A stretch of DNA of 64,000 bases. Source: Rhodocytophaga rosea (GTDB lineage Bacteria; Bacteroidota; Bacteroidia; Cytophagales; 172606-1). Below, in pieces: positions 9,405 through 19,400 of the stretch. The stretch is from the NCBI RefSeq assembly GCF_010119975.1, contig NZ_CP048222.1, forward strand, positions 4,048,501 through 4,112,500. The letters are read 5' to 3'. A model generated the notes under the pieces. That model saw nothing but the letters and a program-made list of their open reading frames with translations. It ran no database searches and was not told the DNA's origin. The position numbers and the translations under genes are program-made. Position 1 is the first letter of the stretch. Each line of letters begins with the position of its first letter.

Positions 9405-10313
9405 ATGCTCATCGCAATCATAGGCATTGTTATGCTGATTATCGCCTTTTCATTAAGTAAATCTAATTATCAGGTATATAGATATGCTACTGGCATTAAA
9501 GTAGCCGGTGTGGCACTTATACTCATAGGAGCACTGGCTTCTTCGGTGGTGCAGGTAGATGCCGGGGAAGTAGGTGTACAAAAACTATTTGGAAAAGTGA
9601 GCGACCGCACCCTGGAAAGTGGCTTAAATGTGGTAAATCCGCTGGTTGAAGTTACTACATTTAATATCAAAACGCAGAATTATACCATGTCGGCGACACA
9701 TGAGCAAGGCGACAACCAAGGGGACGATGCCATTCGTGTATTATCGTCGGATGGTCTTGAAGTAGTGATAGACCTGACTGTATTGTATAAAGTGATGCCT
9801 GCACAATCACCTAACATTTTGCGGGAGATCGGCACAGATTATAAAGACATTATTGTACGGCCTATCACCCGCACCAAGATTCGCGATAATGCCGTGTATT
9901 ACGATGCCGTTTCTTTGTATTCTACTAAAAGAGAGGAGTTTCAAAGCCGTATTTTCAAAGACATAGAAGCCAACTTTAAAACCCGTGGTTTGCTGCTGGA
10001 ACAATTACTTATCCGGAATCTCAATCTGCCGGCTTCTGTCAAACAAACCATTGAATCTAAAATTAATGCAGAACAGGAAGCCCAGAAAATGACTTTTGTC
10101 TTGCAGAAAGAAAAACAGGAAGCCGAACGCAAAAGGGTAGAAGCGCAGGGTATTGCCGATTATCAGCAGATCCTGAGTACCGGGCTCAGTGATAAACAAC
10201 TGCAATATGAAAGTATTAAAGCACAACAAGCCATTGCTACCTCGCCTAATTCTAAAGTTATCATTATGGGTGCCGGACGTGGAAATATGCCGCTGCTTAT
10301 CAGCGATAAGTAA
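9405..10313 (+). CDS. Prohibitin-family SPFH membrane protein
   Basis: The 302-aa protein has two hydrophobic segments at the N-terminus (about residues 2-18 and 28-48), then an SPFH/PHB domain (about 50-220) with the family-typical start VDAGEVGVQKLFGKV. A charged helical region (about 215-260, EAQKMTFVLQKEKQEAERKR) drives oligomerisation in homologues. The C-terminus AGRGNMPLLIS is typical of bacterial prohibitins. Such proteins form large ring scaffolds in the inner membrane and often modulate FtsH-type proteases or membrane domains. No partner gene is adjacent. Start ATG 9405 gives the normal family length, and a terminator follows at 10335. Confidence 0.9.
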   Translation: MLIAIIGIVMLIIAFSLSKSNYQVYRYATGIKVAGVALILIGALASSVVQVDAGEVGVQKLFGKVSDRTLESGLNVVNPLVEVTTFNIKTQNYTMSATHEQGDNQGDDAIRVLSSDGLEVVIDLTVLYKVMPAQSPNILREIGTDYKDIIVRPITRTKIRDNAVYYDAVSLYSTKREEFQSRIFKDIEANFKTRGLLLEQLLIRNLNLPASVKQTIESKINAEQEAQKMTFVLQKEKQEAERKRVEAQGIADYQQILSTGLSDKQLQYESIKAQQAIATSPNSKVIIMGAGRGNMPLLISDK

Positions 10314-10334
10314 CAGGATTTGGAAGGCTAACCT

Positions 10335-10377
10335 AACCACAATTACAATCTGTAAATGTAGTTGTGGTTTTCTTTTT
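10335..10377 (+). terminator. Intrinsic terminator after the prohibitin gene
   Basis: Arms at 10335-10347 and 10357-10369 (AACCACAATTACA and its complement, one G-T pair) flank a 9-nt loop and are followed by TTCTTTTTT. It lies 22 bp after the stop codon. Confidence 0.82.
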
Positions 10378-10394
10378 TGGCACCTGTCTTCTGC

Positions 10395-10673
10395 TCAAAT
10401 GTTGCACAGCATATTAATTTCAATTTTTCCGCCTATAACCTTTATTATAAATCTTTCGTAAAAATTCTTGCTTACGCCGGTTTTGAAGTGCAATATATTG
10501 CCAGTTCTTTTATAACCATTTTCCTTATCAGCTTCCTGGGATGAGGAAAATCCGATTACCTTATTTACTTTATCTATTGTCATTTGAGAAGAAGTTCCGG
10601 GCTTTAATGTGCCTGGTGGATTGCCTTTTGTGTTTGCAAACGGCTTTTTGTATGCATTAATAAATAAATCCAT
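10395..10673 (-). CDS. Possible small protein of unknown function
   Basis: A 92-codon frame runs leftward from an ATG at 10673. The deduced protein is Lys/Asn-rich with an alternating hydrophobic tail (about residues 70-90, including RFIIKVIGGKIEI). Its codon use resembles real genes of the window, but no family was recognised. The start overlaps the start of the rightward gene at 10672, so either the two are divergent genes sharing their first bases or this is a fragment whose true N-terminus is lost. It may also not be translated. Confidence 0.35.
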   Translation of the reverse strand: MDLFINAYKKPFANTKGNPPGTLKPGTSSQMTIDKVNKVIGFSSSQEADKENGYKRTGNILHFKTGVSKNFYERFIIKVIGGKIEINMLCNI

Positions 10674-10980
10674 GATCAACTATAACTTTATAAAAACATA
10701 CGATAGCATTATTAAATCTTATCAAAGATTACAGACTTCTGTTGCCGACCTGATAAAAGCTTCCGGTACCAGACACCAGGAAATATGGGACAAACTTGGT
10801 TTTAAAAAGGATACCTTTTACCGCAGACTCCGGCTGCATGACTGGAGCAGCAAAGAAATGCAGGTAATGATTCCTTTTCTGGTAAAAAAAGTAAAAAAGT
10901 CAGATCCAGAGTTATATGAACAGATCGTTAACGAACCTGTTGTGGATAGCAATGGGAAACTTACGCCTGAACCACAATAG
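10672..10980 (+). CDS. Small putative helix-turn-helix DNA-binding protein
   Basis: The 102-aa charged protein has an all-helical core at about residues 18-75. The segment KASGTRHQEIWDKLGFKKDT followed by FYRRLR reads like an XRE-type helix-turn-helix, where a second helix KKDTFYRRL would be the recognition helix. The C-terminal 20 residues look disordered. ATG 10672 was chosen over the upstream 10609 start, because the 21 residues before it read through AT-rich leader. It converges with the RDD gene, overlapping its 3' end by 20 bp. The DNA-binding role is inferred from sequence style only; the target is unknown. Confidence 0.6.
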   Translation: MINYNFIKTYDSIIKSYQRLQTSVADLIKASGTRHQEIWDKLGFKKDTFYRRLRLHDWSSKEMQVMIPFLVKKVKKSDPELYEQIVNEPVVDSNGKLTPEPQ

Positions 10981-11707
10981 TCTCAGATATTTTATCGTGG
11001 GTGGTCTGGTGATTGGTGTCCCAGTAGTATTGAAAAAAGCCAAGCAGAAACGAAGAAGCTGAAGAAGAATAGCCGGAAAAACGTTCAAAACTGTTCCACA
11101 AGGTAATAGGCGTACCATTCAGTTTCACTACTTTAATTTTCATCAAACGTTTGCCGGGTGTTTGTCCCTGCCATTTCCAGGTGAATAGTGAAAAGTATAA
11201 CATACCGCTCAGCAGTCCGCCAAAAAAAGTAAAGACATTATATACATCCTTAAACGGATGAAAAAGCATCGCTCCTTGTACCTGTTTTTCTGAAATTGCC
11301 CCATATTCTGTAGGCGAAAGCATGCCCAACACAATACCGGCCGCTATTACAATTGAAACGACAATAGGGCCATAGATGATCAGATACATATACCAGGTGA
11401 GATGCTTTTTAAACTGGCTCCGGAGCGATTGTTCTACATCATATTTCTCCAGATGCTCATCCAGCTTATGAATATTATTACGGATCAGGATTGAATTGCG
11501 CAGGAAGGCCGTTTTATATTTTTTCCTCATCATTACCAGCGCAAATATGACCAAAGCGGTGAGCCATAGATACTGGGTACAGGCAAATATTATCACCCAG
11601 TCTATTATAAAGGCTATGGTTCTTCTGCCAAAAGAAGCCAGAGAACTTCCTTGCAGGGAATCGTCAATTTTGAGGTGGGTTAGGTTAAATTGTTTGGTGG
11701 TTGGCAT
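10961..11707 (-). CDS. RDD family membrane protein
   Basis: The 248-aa protein has an N-terminal RDD core. The signature arginines and aspartate lie in SFGRRTIAFIIDW (about residues 24-36), and the second conserved element GQTPGKRLMKIKVV sits near residue 195. Four to five TM helices are predicted. The family includes putative ion or small-molecule transporters and Na+/H+ antiporters, but most members are uncharacterised. Start ATG 11707 (MPTTKQF) is preferred over the longer 11776 frame, because the extra 23 residues are not like a membrane leader. It is a single gene, convergent with the small HTH gene. Confidence 0.8.
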   Translation of the reverse strand: MPTTKQFNLTHLKIDDSLQGSSLASFGRRTIAFIIDWVIIFACTQYLWLTALVIFALVMMRKKYKTAFLRNSILIRNNIHKLDEHLEKYDVEQSLRSQFKKHLTWYMYLIIYGPIVVSIVIAAGIVLGMLSPTEYGAISEKQVQGAMLFHPFKDVYNVFTFFGGLLSGMLYFSLFTWKWQGQTPGKRLMKIKVVKLNGTPITLWNSFERFSGYSSSASSFLLGFFQYYWDTNHQTTHDKISETIVVQA

Positions 11708-11924
11708 ACATTTAGTTTCAGTGGCCGTTGCAAATGGCATCAAATACAACAGCGTATCATTCGTCACTCTATGCAAATTACAAAATTAGCAGCGCTCTGG
11801 AAATAATTATTACATATTCAAATAGAGGATTTAATTGAGTTGCCAAGGTGCTGTTAAAAGCTTTCCTGTCTGAGACTTTTACCATTCGATATTTCCTCTG
11901 ATAATTATGGAATAATAGATTGCT

Positions 11925-13511
11925 CTACTCTCTGGTAATAGCCTGCGATACCGTTTCATTACCAGACAAATCTTTGGCAATTACGTACAAATCATTCTTT
12001 TTAGAAGCATCACTGGCAGATAAGGCAAACTGTGCAAGCGGTGTAAATCCTATTTTTTTCCCACCCAAATAAATATCATATCCTATTACTTGTCTGTTAT
12101 CGGTAGATGCTTTCCATTTTACAACGGCCTGACTATTATTTGTACTGATAGTTAAACCCGTTGGGGCGCTCGGTGCTTGTTTATCAGGATTTAACCGGAG
12201 TAAGCAGTTCATCAGTGAACGGCTTTCATGATAACAGGCTTTCCAGGCATGGCCTTTATTACCTTTCGCCTGATCTGGTTCTTTATCAATACCACCGGCA
12301 TACCAGCCGCCATATTTAGAATCGAGCAGGTATTTTTTTACATACTCCCACTGTTTGGTAAACTTGTCGTAATACTGTTGTTTGTCGTTGGGGTAGGTAT
12401 CAGCCATCAGCAATAAGGTATTCAAGGCTTCTGCCTGTGTCCACCAGTTTTTGGCATCATGAATAATTGCAATTTTATCACTACCCTTATAATAATAGCC
12501 CTGGTCATAAAATCCGCCAGCCTGGTTATCCCATCCATTTTGCAGGGCATGGTCTACCATTTTCTTGGCAATTTTCATCGTAACCTCATCATGTTTCAGA
12601 CCCAGCGTATGCGATGCTTCGAGCAGTAGATAAGCCGTTTCTACATCATGCCCGAACGATACATGGTCGAGCCGGTGGTTGGCTTTTCTGGCTGTTTCGG
12701 AAGAGTCCCGGTAAGAAACCGGTTTCCATTCTGGCGTAAGGAATAAAGTCAGGTATCCTTTGGGTGTTACAATCCTATCTCTGATGAGCATCAGCATTTC
12801 CTGCAAACGTACCCTCAGCAGATTATCCGGCCATACGCTGTATAGTTCTGTAAAAGCTTCGAGCAGGTGAATAGAACTGTTCTGATCCTTATAGCCTACT
12901 TCGGGGTTAGTAGCCGAGCGTTTCAATATAGGTTTGCCTTCTCTGGTCAGATGTTGAAAATAGCCTTTTGCTTTTGGATCATGGCTATGTTTTTCTAGCC
13001 ACAAAAATGCCTGTTTTGCTAAATTTAATGTAGCCGTATCACCAGAAAGCTGATAATACGCTGCCAGGGCATAAATTCCGAATGCATTGCCATAGGCTGT
13101 TTTGGGCTCATCGTCTTTTGGTTTTCCATCTCGGCTTACCCAGGTATAAAATCCACCATGATATTTGTCCCACAACACATTCCGAAGATAAGCATAGCCA
13201 TGCCGGGCGGCAGTTCGGTATTCCTGGTTGCCTGGATAAAACAAAGCTGCTTTGGCTGGTGTCCAGGTGTGGCGGGCCTGGGTTACAATCATTTTGTCTT
13301 GCGGACCGGTGAGTTTCCAGTCGTAGGTGAAAGTGGTAAGAAATCCTCCTTTTTCTTCATCAATAACAGCCGGGAAAAATTTTGTGAGCAAGTCTCTTTG
13401 TAAAGATTGCTCCATTTCATTGGCAATAGTGGCTCTATTAAATTCCGGATGTAGGGGATAAAAGGTAGCCAGTGCCACTAGTAAAAAGCTAATTAAGGTA
13501 GAAACAGGCAT
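11925..13511 (-). CDS. Secreted AGE-type epimerase/isomerase with C-terminal fibronectin III domain
   Basis: The 528-aa protein has a signal-peptide-like hydrophobic start (residues 3-18) and an (alpha/alpha)6-barrel of the N-acylglucosamine 2-epimerase/cellobiose 2-epimerase family (about 25-430). The family signatures QARHTWTPAKAALFY, YGNAFGIYALAAYY, HVSFGHDVETAYLL and NWWTQAEAL place the active-site His residues in the usual loops. An Fn3-like domain (about 435-525, starting PSAPTGL) is appended. Most AGE enzymes are cytoplasmic, so an exported form with Fn3 suggests action on extracytoplasmic saccharides. It is the most downstream member of the minus-strand island that starts at 22839. 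The substrate is not predictable. Confidence 0.8.
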   Translation of the reverse strand: MPVSTLISFLLVALATFYPLHPEFNRATIANEMEQSLQRDLLTKFFPAVIDEEKGGFLTTFTYDWKLTGPQDKMIVTQARHTWTPAKAALFYPGNQEYRTAARHGYAYLRNVLWDKYHGGFYTWVSRDGKPKDDEPKTAYGNAFGIYALAAYYQLSGDTATLNLAKQAFLWLEKHSHDPKAKGYFQHLTREGKPILKRSATNPEVGYKDQNSSIHLLEAFTELYSVWPDNLLRVRLQEMLMLIRDRIVTPKGYLTLFLTPEWKPVSYRDSSETARKANHRLDHVSFGHDVETAYLLLEASHTLGLKHDEVTMKIAKKMVDHALQNGWDNQAGGFYDQGYYYKGSDKIAIIHDAKNWWTQAEALNTLLLMADTYPNDKQQYYDKFTKQWEYVKKYLLDSKYGGWYAGGIDKEPDQAKGNKGHAWKACYHESRSLMNCLLRLNPDKQAPSAPTGLTISTNNSQAVVKWKASTDNRQVIGYDIYLGGKKIGFTPLAQFALSASDASKKNDLYVIAKDLSGNETVSQAITRE

Positions 13512-13933
13512 ATTGAGGTGGGTTGTTTTACATCAAATATAGCAAGTTAAACATCGTATTGTTTCTGGCAAGGGATAAAGACATAAAAAATGAGCAGCCT
13601 CTAATTCTATAGATTAACGGCATAACTGCAACTACATTTTGTTAGACGATACACAATAGAGCTAATTATCAGCTTAGTGGGCGTAATAAAAAGGCATTCA
13701 ATTTTTCGATTTCTATTAACTCTTTTCTCGATTGCCCATTGAGAGACTGTATTAGAAAAGATAGGAAAGCTTATTTATGTTAACTGGAGAATAAACTGGC
13801 TTATAAGCAAAATTGAAAACTTTTTTATCATACACTTCTTTTGAATATGTTTGGACTGATGCATGCTTTTCTTGCAAAACCTTTGATGGGTTTTCATCTG
13901 TTTTCAAATTTCTGTCTTCTAAAGAGCAACTCA
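13512..13933. other. Intergenic stretch, no gene supported
   Basis: These 422 bp are AT-rich. The short frames on either strand (about 60 codons) lack family features. The stretch presumably holds the 3' end of the isomerase transcript and the promoter of the AGE-type gene. No repeat or clear terminator was found. Confidence 0.5.
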
Positions 13934-14848
13934 CTATTTGGGGTCAACTGAACGATACGCTTTCAGGGCGGCCAAGGCGCCTTCTTTACCAGGTTTACTA
14001 ATTCCGTGTTCCAAGCCAACAAAACCTTTGTAGCCTTTATCCTGCACATGCTGCAATACTTTCCAGTAATTAATTTCTCCGGAAGTAGGTTCTTTGCGGC
14101 CTGGTGTATCGCCCATCTGGATATACGCAACCTCATCCCAGGCATAATCTAAAGTAGGAAGCAAGTTGCCCTCCTGAATTTGTACGTGGTAAAAATCAAA
14201 CAGCACTTTCACACTCGGACGGCCGACAGCTTTTGCTAGGGCATACGCCTGTGGAATGGTATGCAGAAACATATTCGGATGATCGATTTTGTGGTTCATC
14301 GATTCCATTACCATCACAATGCCATGCGGTTCGTAGATATCGGCGATGCGTTTGAGCAGGTCGATGGCATTGGCCATCTGAAAGTCCCAGGGAAGTTTTG
14401 GATCGTAAACACCCAATACGTTGTGCACAAATTTAGTATTCATCCGTTTGGCAATGTCTACGGATGCCTTTACATCACTCAATACCTTTTCCCGGAGACT
14501 GGTATCTCTTCCGGCAAAGGTGACATCCTTAAAGGTAAGCGTTCCCACAAACTGCCCGAATTCCATACCCAGTTGTTGCATGGCTTTGCTGATGCGTTCC
14601 TGATCGGCTATCGGCCTGTCTTTGAGCATAGTATTTTCCCAGGCACGGAATCCCTGGTCATATCCCCATTTCACTTGGTCTACCGGATCTTTTCCAGAAA
14701 GCTCTGCGAAAATGCCAAATTCTGGAGAAAATTTCATTTTAAAAGGCGTAGTATCTTTTTGATTCTGAACAGCTCCGATACTAGCAGATGCCGAAAGTGC
14801 TGTGATTCCGGTAAGTAAACTATTTTTTAAAAAGTGGCGGCGTTCCAT
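13934..14848 (-). CDS. Tat-exported sugar phosphate isomerase/epimerase-like TIM-barrel protein
   Basis: The 304-aa protein belongs to the xylose-isomerase-like TIM-barrel family (AP_endonuc_2/hydroxypyruvate isomerase type). The N-terminus MERRHFLKNSLLTG plus a hydrophobic stretch ending near residue 27 reads as a twin-arginine signal. Conserved metal/substrate positions appear in MVMESMNHK (Glu), LFDFYHVQIQEG (Asp and His), QMGDTPGRKEP (Asp) and GLEHG (Glu). Homologues interconvert keto and aldo sugars or hydroxypyruvate and tartronate semialdehyde. Here export suggests a periplasmic sugar or sugar-acid substrate. It follows the DMFA2_C gene in the same direction at 48 bp and is likely co-transcribed with it. 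Confidence 0.85.
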   Translation of the reverse strand: MERRHFLKNSLLTGITALSASASIGAVQNQKDTTPFKMKFSPEFGIFAELSGKDPVDQVKWGYDQGFRAWENTMLKDRPIADQERISKAMQQLGMEFGQFVGTLTFKDVTFAGRDTSLREKVLSDVKASVDIAKRMNTKFVHNVLGVYDPKLPWDFQMANAIDLLKRIADIYEPHGIVMVMESMNHKIDHPNMFLHTIPQAYALAKAVGRPSVKVLFDFYHVQIQEGNLLPTLDYAWDEVAYIQMGDTPGRKEPTSGEINYWKVLQHVQDKGYKGFVGLEHGISKPGKEGALAALKAYRSVDPK

Positions 14849-14896
14849 AATTGAATTTTGTTTGTAAAACTGAATAGTAAAAGTTTGTGTTAGTAC

Positions 14897-16381
14897 TTAT
14901 TTACCTGCCTGGACTGATCTGGCCCGATTCAGTAAGTTGCGAGTCATCTGCTGTACCCTGACATCTTCTTTGGTGAAATCTTTGCCAGGAGGGTTCCGGA
15001 AACTAGGTGGTGATGATAAAGGCATACTCCACCAGCAAGTGGCTGCATTAAAAACAAAATTTCCTTTCGGACCATTATAGATGGTAGTGGTATAATTATC
15101 CGGGTCTGGCTTCCATTTATCATCCATTTTGGATTGCGCCAGTACGATCAGGCTTGGATCATTCCGCAAGGGCGGACCCTGATATTCCCACCCAACTAGG
15201 TCAGATATCGCATCGCCGTTTTTTAGTCCGGTTTTTTCAAACAACCAATGATCAGCTTGTTTTACAGTCCAGTTGCCAAGGCCAACGCCGTAAGAAGAAG
15301 CACCCATCAGGTTTTGTTCATCTGGAAAATCGCGAATACGGCCCATAATCCTATCTGGCCTTCCATCGGAGCTGGTCGTCAGAAAGATTTCTCCATCCAC
15401 AGAATTGCCCCCCAAAAACAACAGATTTATTCCCTGGTCACGGGCATGGCTTACATTCATATGCATCTGCCTCGTCCAGTATTCGTCGTGGCCTACTGAA
15501 ATAAATCCTTTTACCCGCAATAGCCCTTGGGCATCCTGGTGGGTATCCAGGTTAGAAACATAGGTAACATCATAGCCTTCTCTTTCCATCCAGAAAGCCA
15601 GGGGAAATTCCCATAGCAAAAACTCTCCCGAACCATTGGTATATAGATTCAAATTCGAAGGAAGGCCATTGTAATAGAAAGTATAAGGACGGTCGAAGCT
15701 CAATATATTGCCTCCACTTGTATTCCAGATATTGTCCTGAAAATCGTATAAAGAGCGCCAGGCTGGCCACCGGTTATAGGCTTGCCAAGTAAGATCAGAC
15801 ACCTGGAACATAAAATCGGCTTTGCGTTTATCTTTTACCACAAATACGATATATGCCTGATAGCCGGTATTATTCTCGGTGAGTTTACCCAGATACACCC
15901 CACTTACCCATTCGGAAGGTATTGTAAAGGAATGTGAGCGCTGCCATACCGATTCTCTCAGGTTCCTTTTTCCATCTTCAGGGGTGGGTTGTGCGATGCC
16001 TTTTATATTCTCTACAGATAGCATCCGCCTGCCTCCATTTCCCTGGTAATAGCCCATCCGGAACACTTCCAGTTTAAATGTGGATATAGGCTCTGTATTT
16101 ACATATACATGCACCGTATCTCCGGCTGCATAACTAGTTTTGGATACAAAACCTTCTATCCGTTTGCTTCTGGCATAATAAGGGGGTGCGCTCTTCTGGT
16201 CTTTGATAAACGTGCGTACTGTATCCACCTTGGTAAGCATCCATTCTTTGGTGCCTGGCTTATGGTTCTCTGCCAAAATCAGGCTGTTGGTCTGCTGTGC
16301 ATATACGTATACTGGCAAGCATATCAGCAGGCAAATGACACTAACAAACTTGTATAGCAAAAGATACAAACGTTTTTTCAT
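14897..16381 (-). CDS. Secreted protein of the N,N-dimethylformamidase large-subunit C-terminal type (DMFA2_C)
   Basis: The 494-aa protein has an N-terminal signal peptide (about residues 1-28, ending VYAQQ) and then resembles the catalytic C-terminal part of the dimethylformamidase beta subunit. Visible landmarks are RMGYYQGNGGRRM (about 110), FQVSDLTWQAYNRW (about 190), FPLAFWMEREGYDV (about 270) and SVGHDEYWT (about 310). The last two belong to the GATase-like/metal-binding core. True DMFase hydrolyses formamides with mononuclear iron. Bacteroidota relatives are exported and their substrate is unknown, so the amidase role is only a family hint. It is separated by 22 bp from the haem dehydrogenase gene upstream, so co-expression is likely. 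Confidence 0.8.
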   Translation of the reverse strand: MKKRLYLLLYKFVSVICLLICLPVYVYAQQTNSLILAENHKPGTKEWMLTKVDTVRTFIKDQKSAPPYYARSKRIEGFVSKTSYAAGDTVHVYVNTEPISTFKLEVFRMGYYQGNGGRRMLSVENIKGIAQPTPEDGKRNLRESVWQRSHSFTIPSEWVSGVYLGKLTENNTGYQAYIVFVVKDKRKADFMFQVSDLTWQAYNRWPAWRSLYDFQDNIWNTSGGNILSFDRPYTFYYNGLPSNLNLYTNGSGEFLLWEFPLAFWMEREGYDVTYVSNLDTHQDAQGLLRVKGFISVGHDEYWTRQMHMNVSHARDQGINLLFLGGNSVDGEIFLTTSSDGRPDRIMGRIRDFPDEQNLMGASSYGVGLGNWTVKQADHWLFEKTGLKNGDAISDLVGWEYQGPPLRNDPSLIVLAQSKMDDKWKPDPDNYTTTIYNGPKGNFVFNAATCWWSMPLSSPPSFRNPPGKDFTKEDVRVQQMTRNLLNRARSVQAGK

Positions 16382-16403
16382 AGGCTTGTCCGGATTTACT
16401 ACT

Positions 16404-19400
16404 TTACCTGAGTATAGACTGATCTGTTTCCGGATCCTGGTCCTGGCCGAGAATGAATGCCATGAGATCAGCCATTTCCTGGGGTGTGAGTAATTGATCC
16501 AATCCTTGTGGCATCATAGATGTATTCTGGATTTCCATCGAAACGATTTCTTCTCTGGGAATACGAACCGAATTTTGAGGGGTAGTGCCCAGGACAATAG
16601 CTTGTGGTGTTTTTTCCTGAATAACACCAGTATGCTCACCAGTTTTAGTCTTGATGCGGTAGGTTTCATACTCGCGCACAAAACTCACACTTGGATATAC
16701 AATCGCTTCTAATAAATCATGGGCAGAACGGTCTTTCTGGATCGAAGTGAGATCTGGTCCCAGTTTTCCGCCTTCGTTGCCAATTTTATGACAGGTCCAG
16801 CAAATGGCTTTTCCGAAAAACAAGGTACGGCCTTTTTCCAGATCTCCATCGGCAATACGGCCTTCCATTTCCTGCAGGCGTTTCAGCCTTCCGGCCTGAA
16901 CTTCCCGTAGTTTTGCCAACAAACTATCGATACCTGGTTTCACTTCTTGCGGATAACTGGCAAAAATGGTTTGCATATTTTCTTCCGAAAAACTATCCAG
17001 GCTTTTCGAATTCATTAACGTAGTAGCCAGGGCTTTCCCAATTTCACCGGTATGCCCATGCTGAAACACCGGAATCAGGCGAGGCAAAATAAAGGCATCG
17101 GCTTTGGGTAGATATTCTGTAGCAAGTTTCATCAGTTGTTCTTCCGAAAGTTTGCTTTGCGCTAGTACAGTAGCGGCCTGCTGGCGAAGAGGGGCTTCAT
17201 TTTCGGCCTGCAACTGACTATATAAGTATTGAAACTGACTTTCGCTAAGTGCCGATTGCGTTTTGAGCAATGCACCCAGGGCTGCAATCCGTATATTTGC
17301 CTGGATTTTAGTGTTTTCAGCTGCCTGCTTAAGTTGTTTACTGAGGAAAGTAATCTCCCGCAGATTTACCAGTTCCAGTACCTTTGCCTGTACCAGAGGA
17401 TCAGTAGAGGAAGTAAGCTGACTGCCTATACTTTCTGTCCAGATAGGCGGAAATTCTTTTCCAGGACATTTAGCCATCGCATCCATCAGAAATAATTTGC
17501 GATCAGTTGTAGCTTCTTTCAGGGCATTTGCCATAAACTGTTGCATGGCGGTGTTCCCACAAAAAGACACTAACATTTCACCGTACAGGTCTATTTCATC
17601 GGTAGAAAGTACACTGCCTTTCAACCGTTTTTCTAAAAACCCGATCATTTCCTTAGCCCACTCTGGATGGTGTGAAGCTACCCAAAGAGCTGTATGTTGC
17701 AGATTTTTGTTGGTATTTGTCAGAAAAGGCATCACCTGACCGGCTTGTAAAGTGGATGCCGCCATCTGGTCTAAAGCGATCATGGCTACCTCCTGTACTT
17801 GGGAAGATGTATGTGCTAGTGCTTGCTGTATTTCTGCCGGCTGGTTGAGTGTAATGAGTGAATAAATAATAGCATGTTGAATAAAACGGTCGCTATTCCC
17901 ATCTGCGGCCGATAATAGGGCCGGAACTGCTAAGGGGGCACCTATCTGGCCTAAAGCGGTTGCCGCCTGACGTTTAGCAGCCGCTTCATCTTTAGCTACC
18001 ATTTCCATCAATTTGTTGATAGCCTGCTTATCTTTTGCCAGACCTACAGAACGGGCGGCAGCTACTCGTACTTGCAAATCAGCATCGCCGAGGGCAGAAC
18101 GGATGCCGGTTAATGCTTTATCTGTGCCTATCCGGTAGAGAATAAACACTGCTTTGGTACGGACATCTGCCAATTTGTAATTTTTTAATGCTTCGCTTAG
18201 GGGGATTACAGCAGTTTCACCCAAATCTACCAGCCGCTGTACAGCCCGGTCTCGTACAAAAGGCCGATCATCTGACAGTAGGCTTACGGCTTTTGTTGCT
18301 TCCAGAGAATTCCAGTTGATTTGTTTACCAAAGGGATCATCCACTGTTGGGGTATTTTTGCGGCGTACGCGGTAAACAGCGCCCTGCAGTTCTGGCTTGG
18401 AAACTTGTGAAAGCGGACATCCTTTAATAAACCACCCTCCAGTTTCTACCACCAGCAGGCTGCCATCGCCATCTTCCAGTACATCTGTCGGGTGAAAATC
18501 TTCATTGGTTGTAGAAAAGAAAACTTGGTCTTCGGTGTGGAATGAAGCACCCTCACGGATTAATTTGTGCCGGATGATACGATGCGTATTAAACTGGGCA
18601 CTGAATAAATTATCTTTAAAGTCTTCGCCCAGTGCAGTATTCCGGTAACGGCCAATACCTGCTGGCGAAACTCTGGAATACTTGGAAATGACTGGCATCA
18701 GTTCACCGGTACGCACCAGGCTATCTCTGTCAATATTTTTATTTGGCTTGGGATATACACCCCCTTCGGTCCAGTATACCAATGCATCCCGTTGGCCGGC
18801 TTTGGGATCGGTAAAATAAGTTTCGGTACCAATGGGTTCTGCTGCTTCGGTAAAGGTGAGTTCTACCGGATTATTCATGCCGCCAGCCGAAATCCATTCC
18901 AGCTTAGAACCATCTGGTTGAACCCGCCAGATACGGGCAGTGCCGCCTTTCAGCCGTTGCCCTTCTTTGGTAGTTAAGTCAAACCCCATAATGGCATTGG
19001 TCAAATACAGCCATCCATCAGGCCCGATAAAAGGACCAATCAGACTATTTGCATTCACATTCAGAATCCAGCCCGAAAGCAATACTTCCCTTTTGTCGGC
19101 TACCCCATCTCCATTGGTATCCGTGAGTTTGAGCAGATCGGGGGCAGAAGAAGCATAGAGGCTTCCTTTGTAGAAAACACCTCCCTGCGGAAAACCTACT
19201 TTGTCGGCAAAAATGGTGCTTTTATCATAGATACCATCCTCATTGGTGTCTTCCAGCAGGTTGATCCGGAACTTAGGATTCTGAATAGCATCTTCCGATT
19301 TAGCATACACATCACCGGTAGATTCAAATAAAAAAAGCCTTCCGGTTTCGTCTACCGTACCAAACATAGGATAATCCACTAGATCCGGACCGGCGACTAC

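Noticed and set aside
13752-13934. 60-codon minus-strand frame after the TIM-barrel isomerase gene, and an opposing plus-strand frame
   Set aside because: Neither has family features, a convincing start or a terminator; both look like chance frames.
14261-14818. 185-codon plus-strand frame opposite the Tat isomerase gene
   Set aside because: The minus strand carries a complete recognised family protein; this frame has shadow-like composition.
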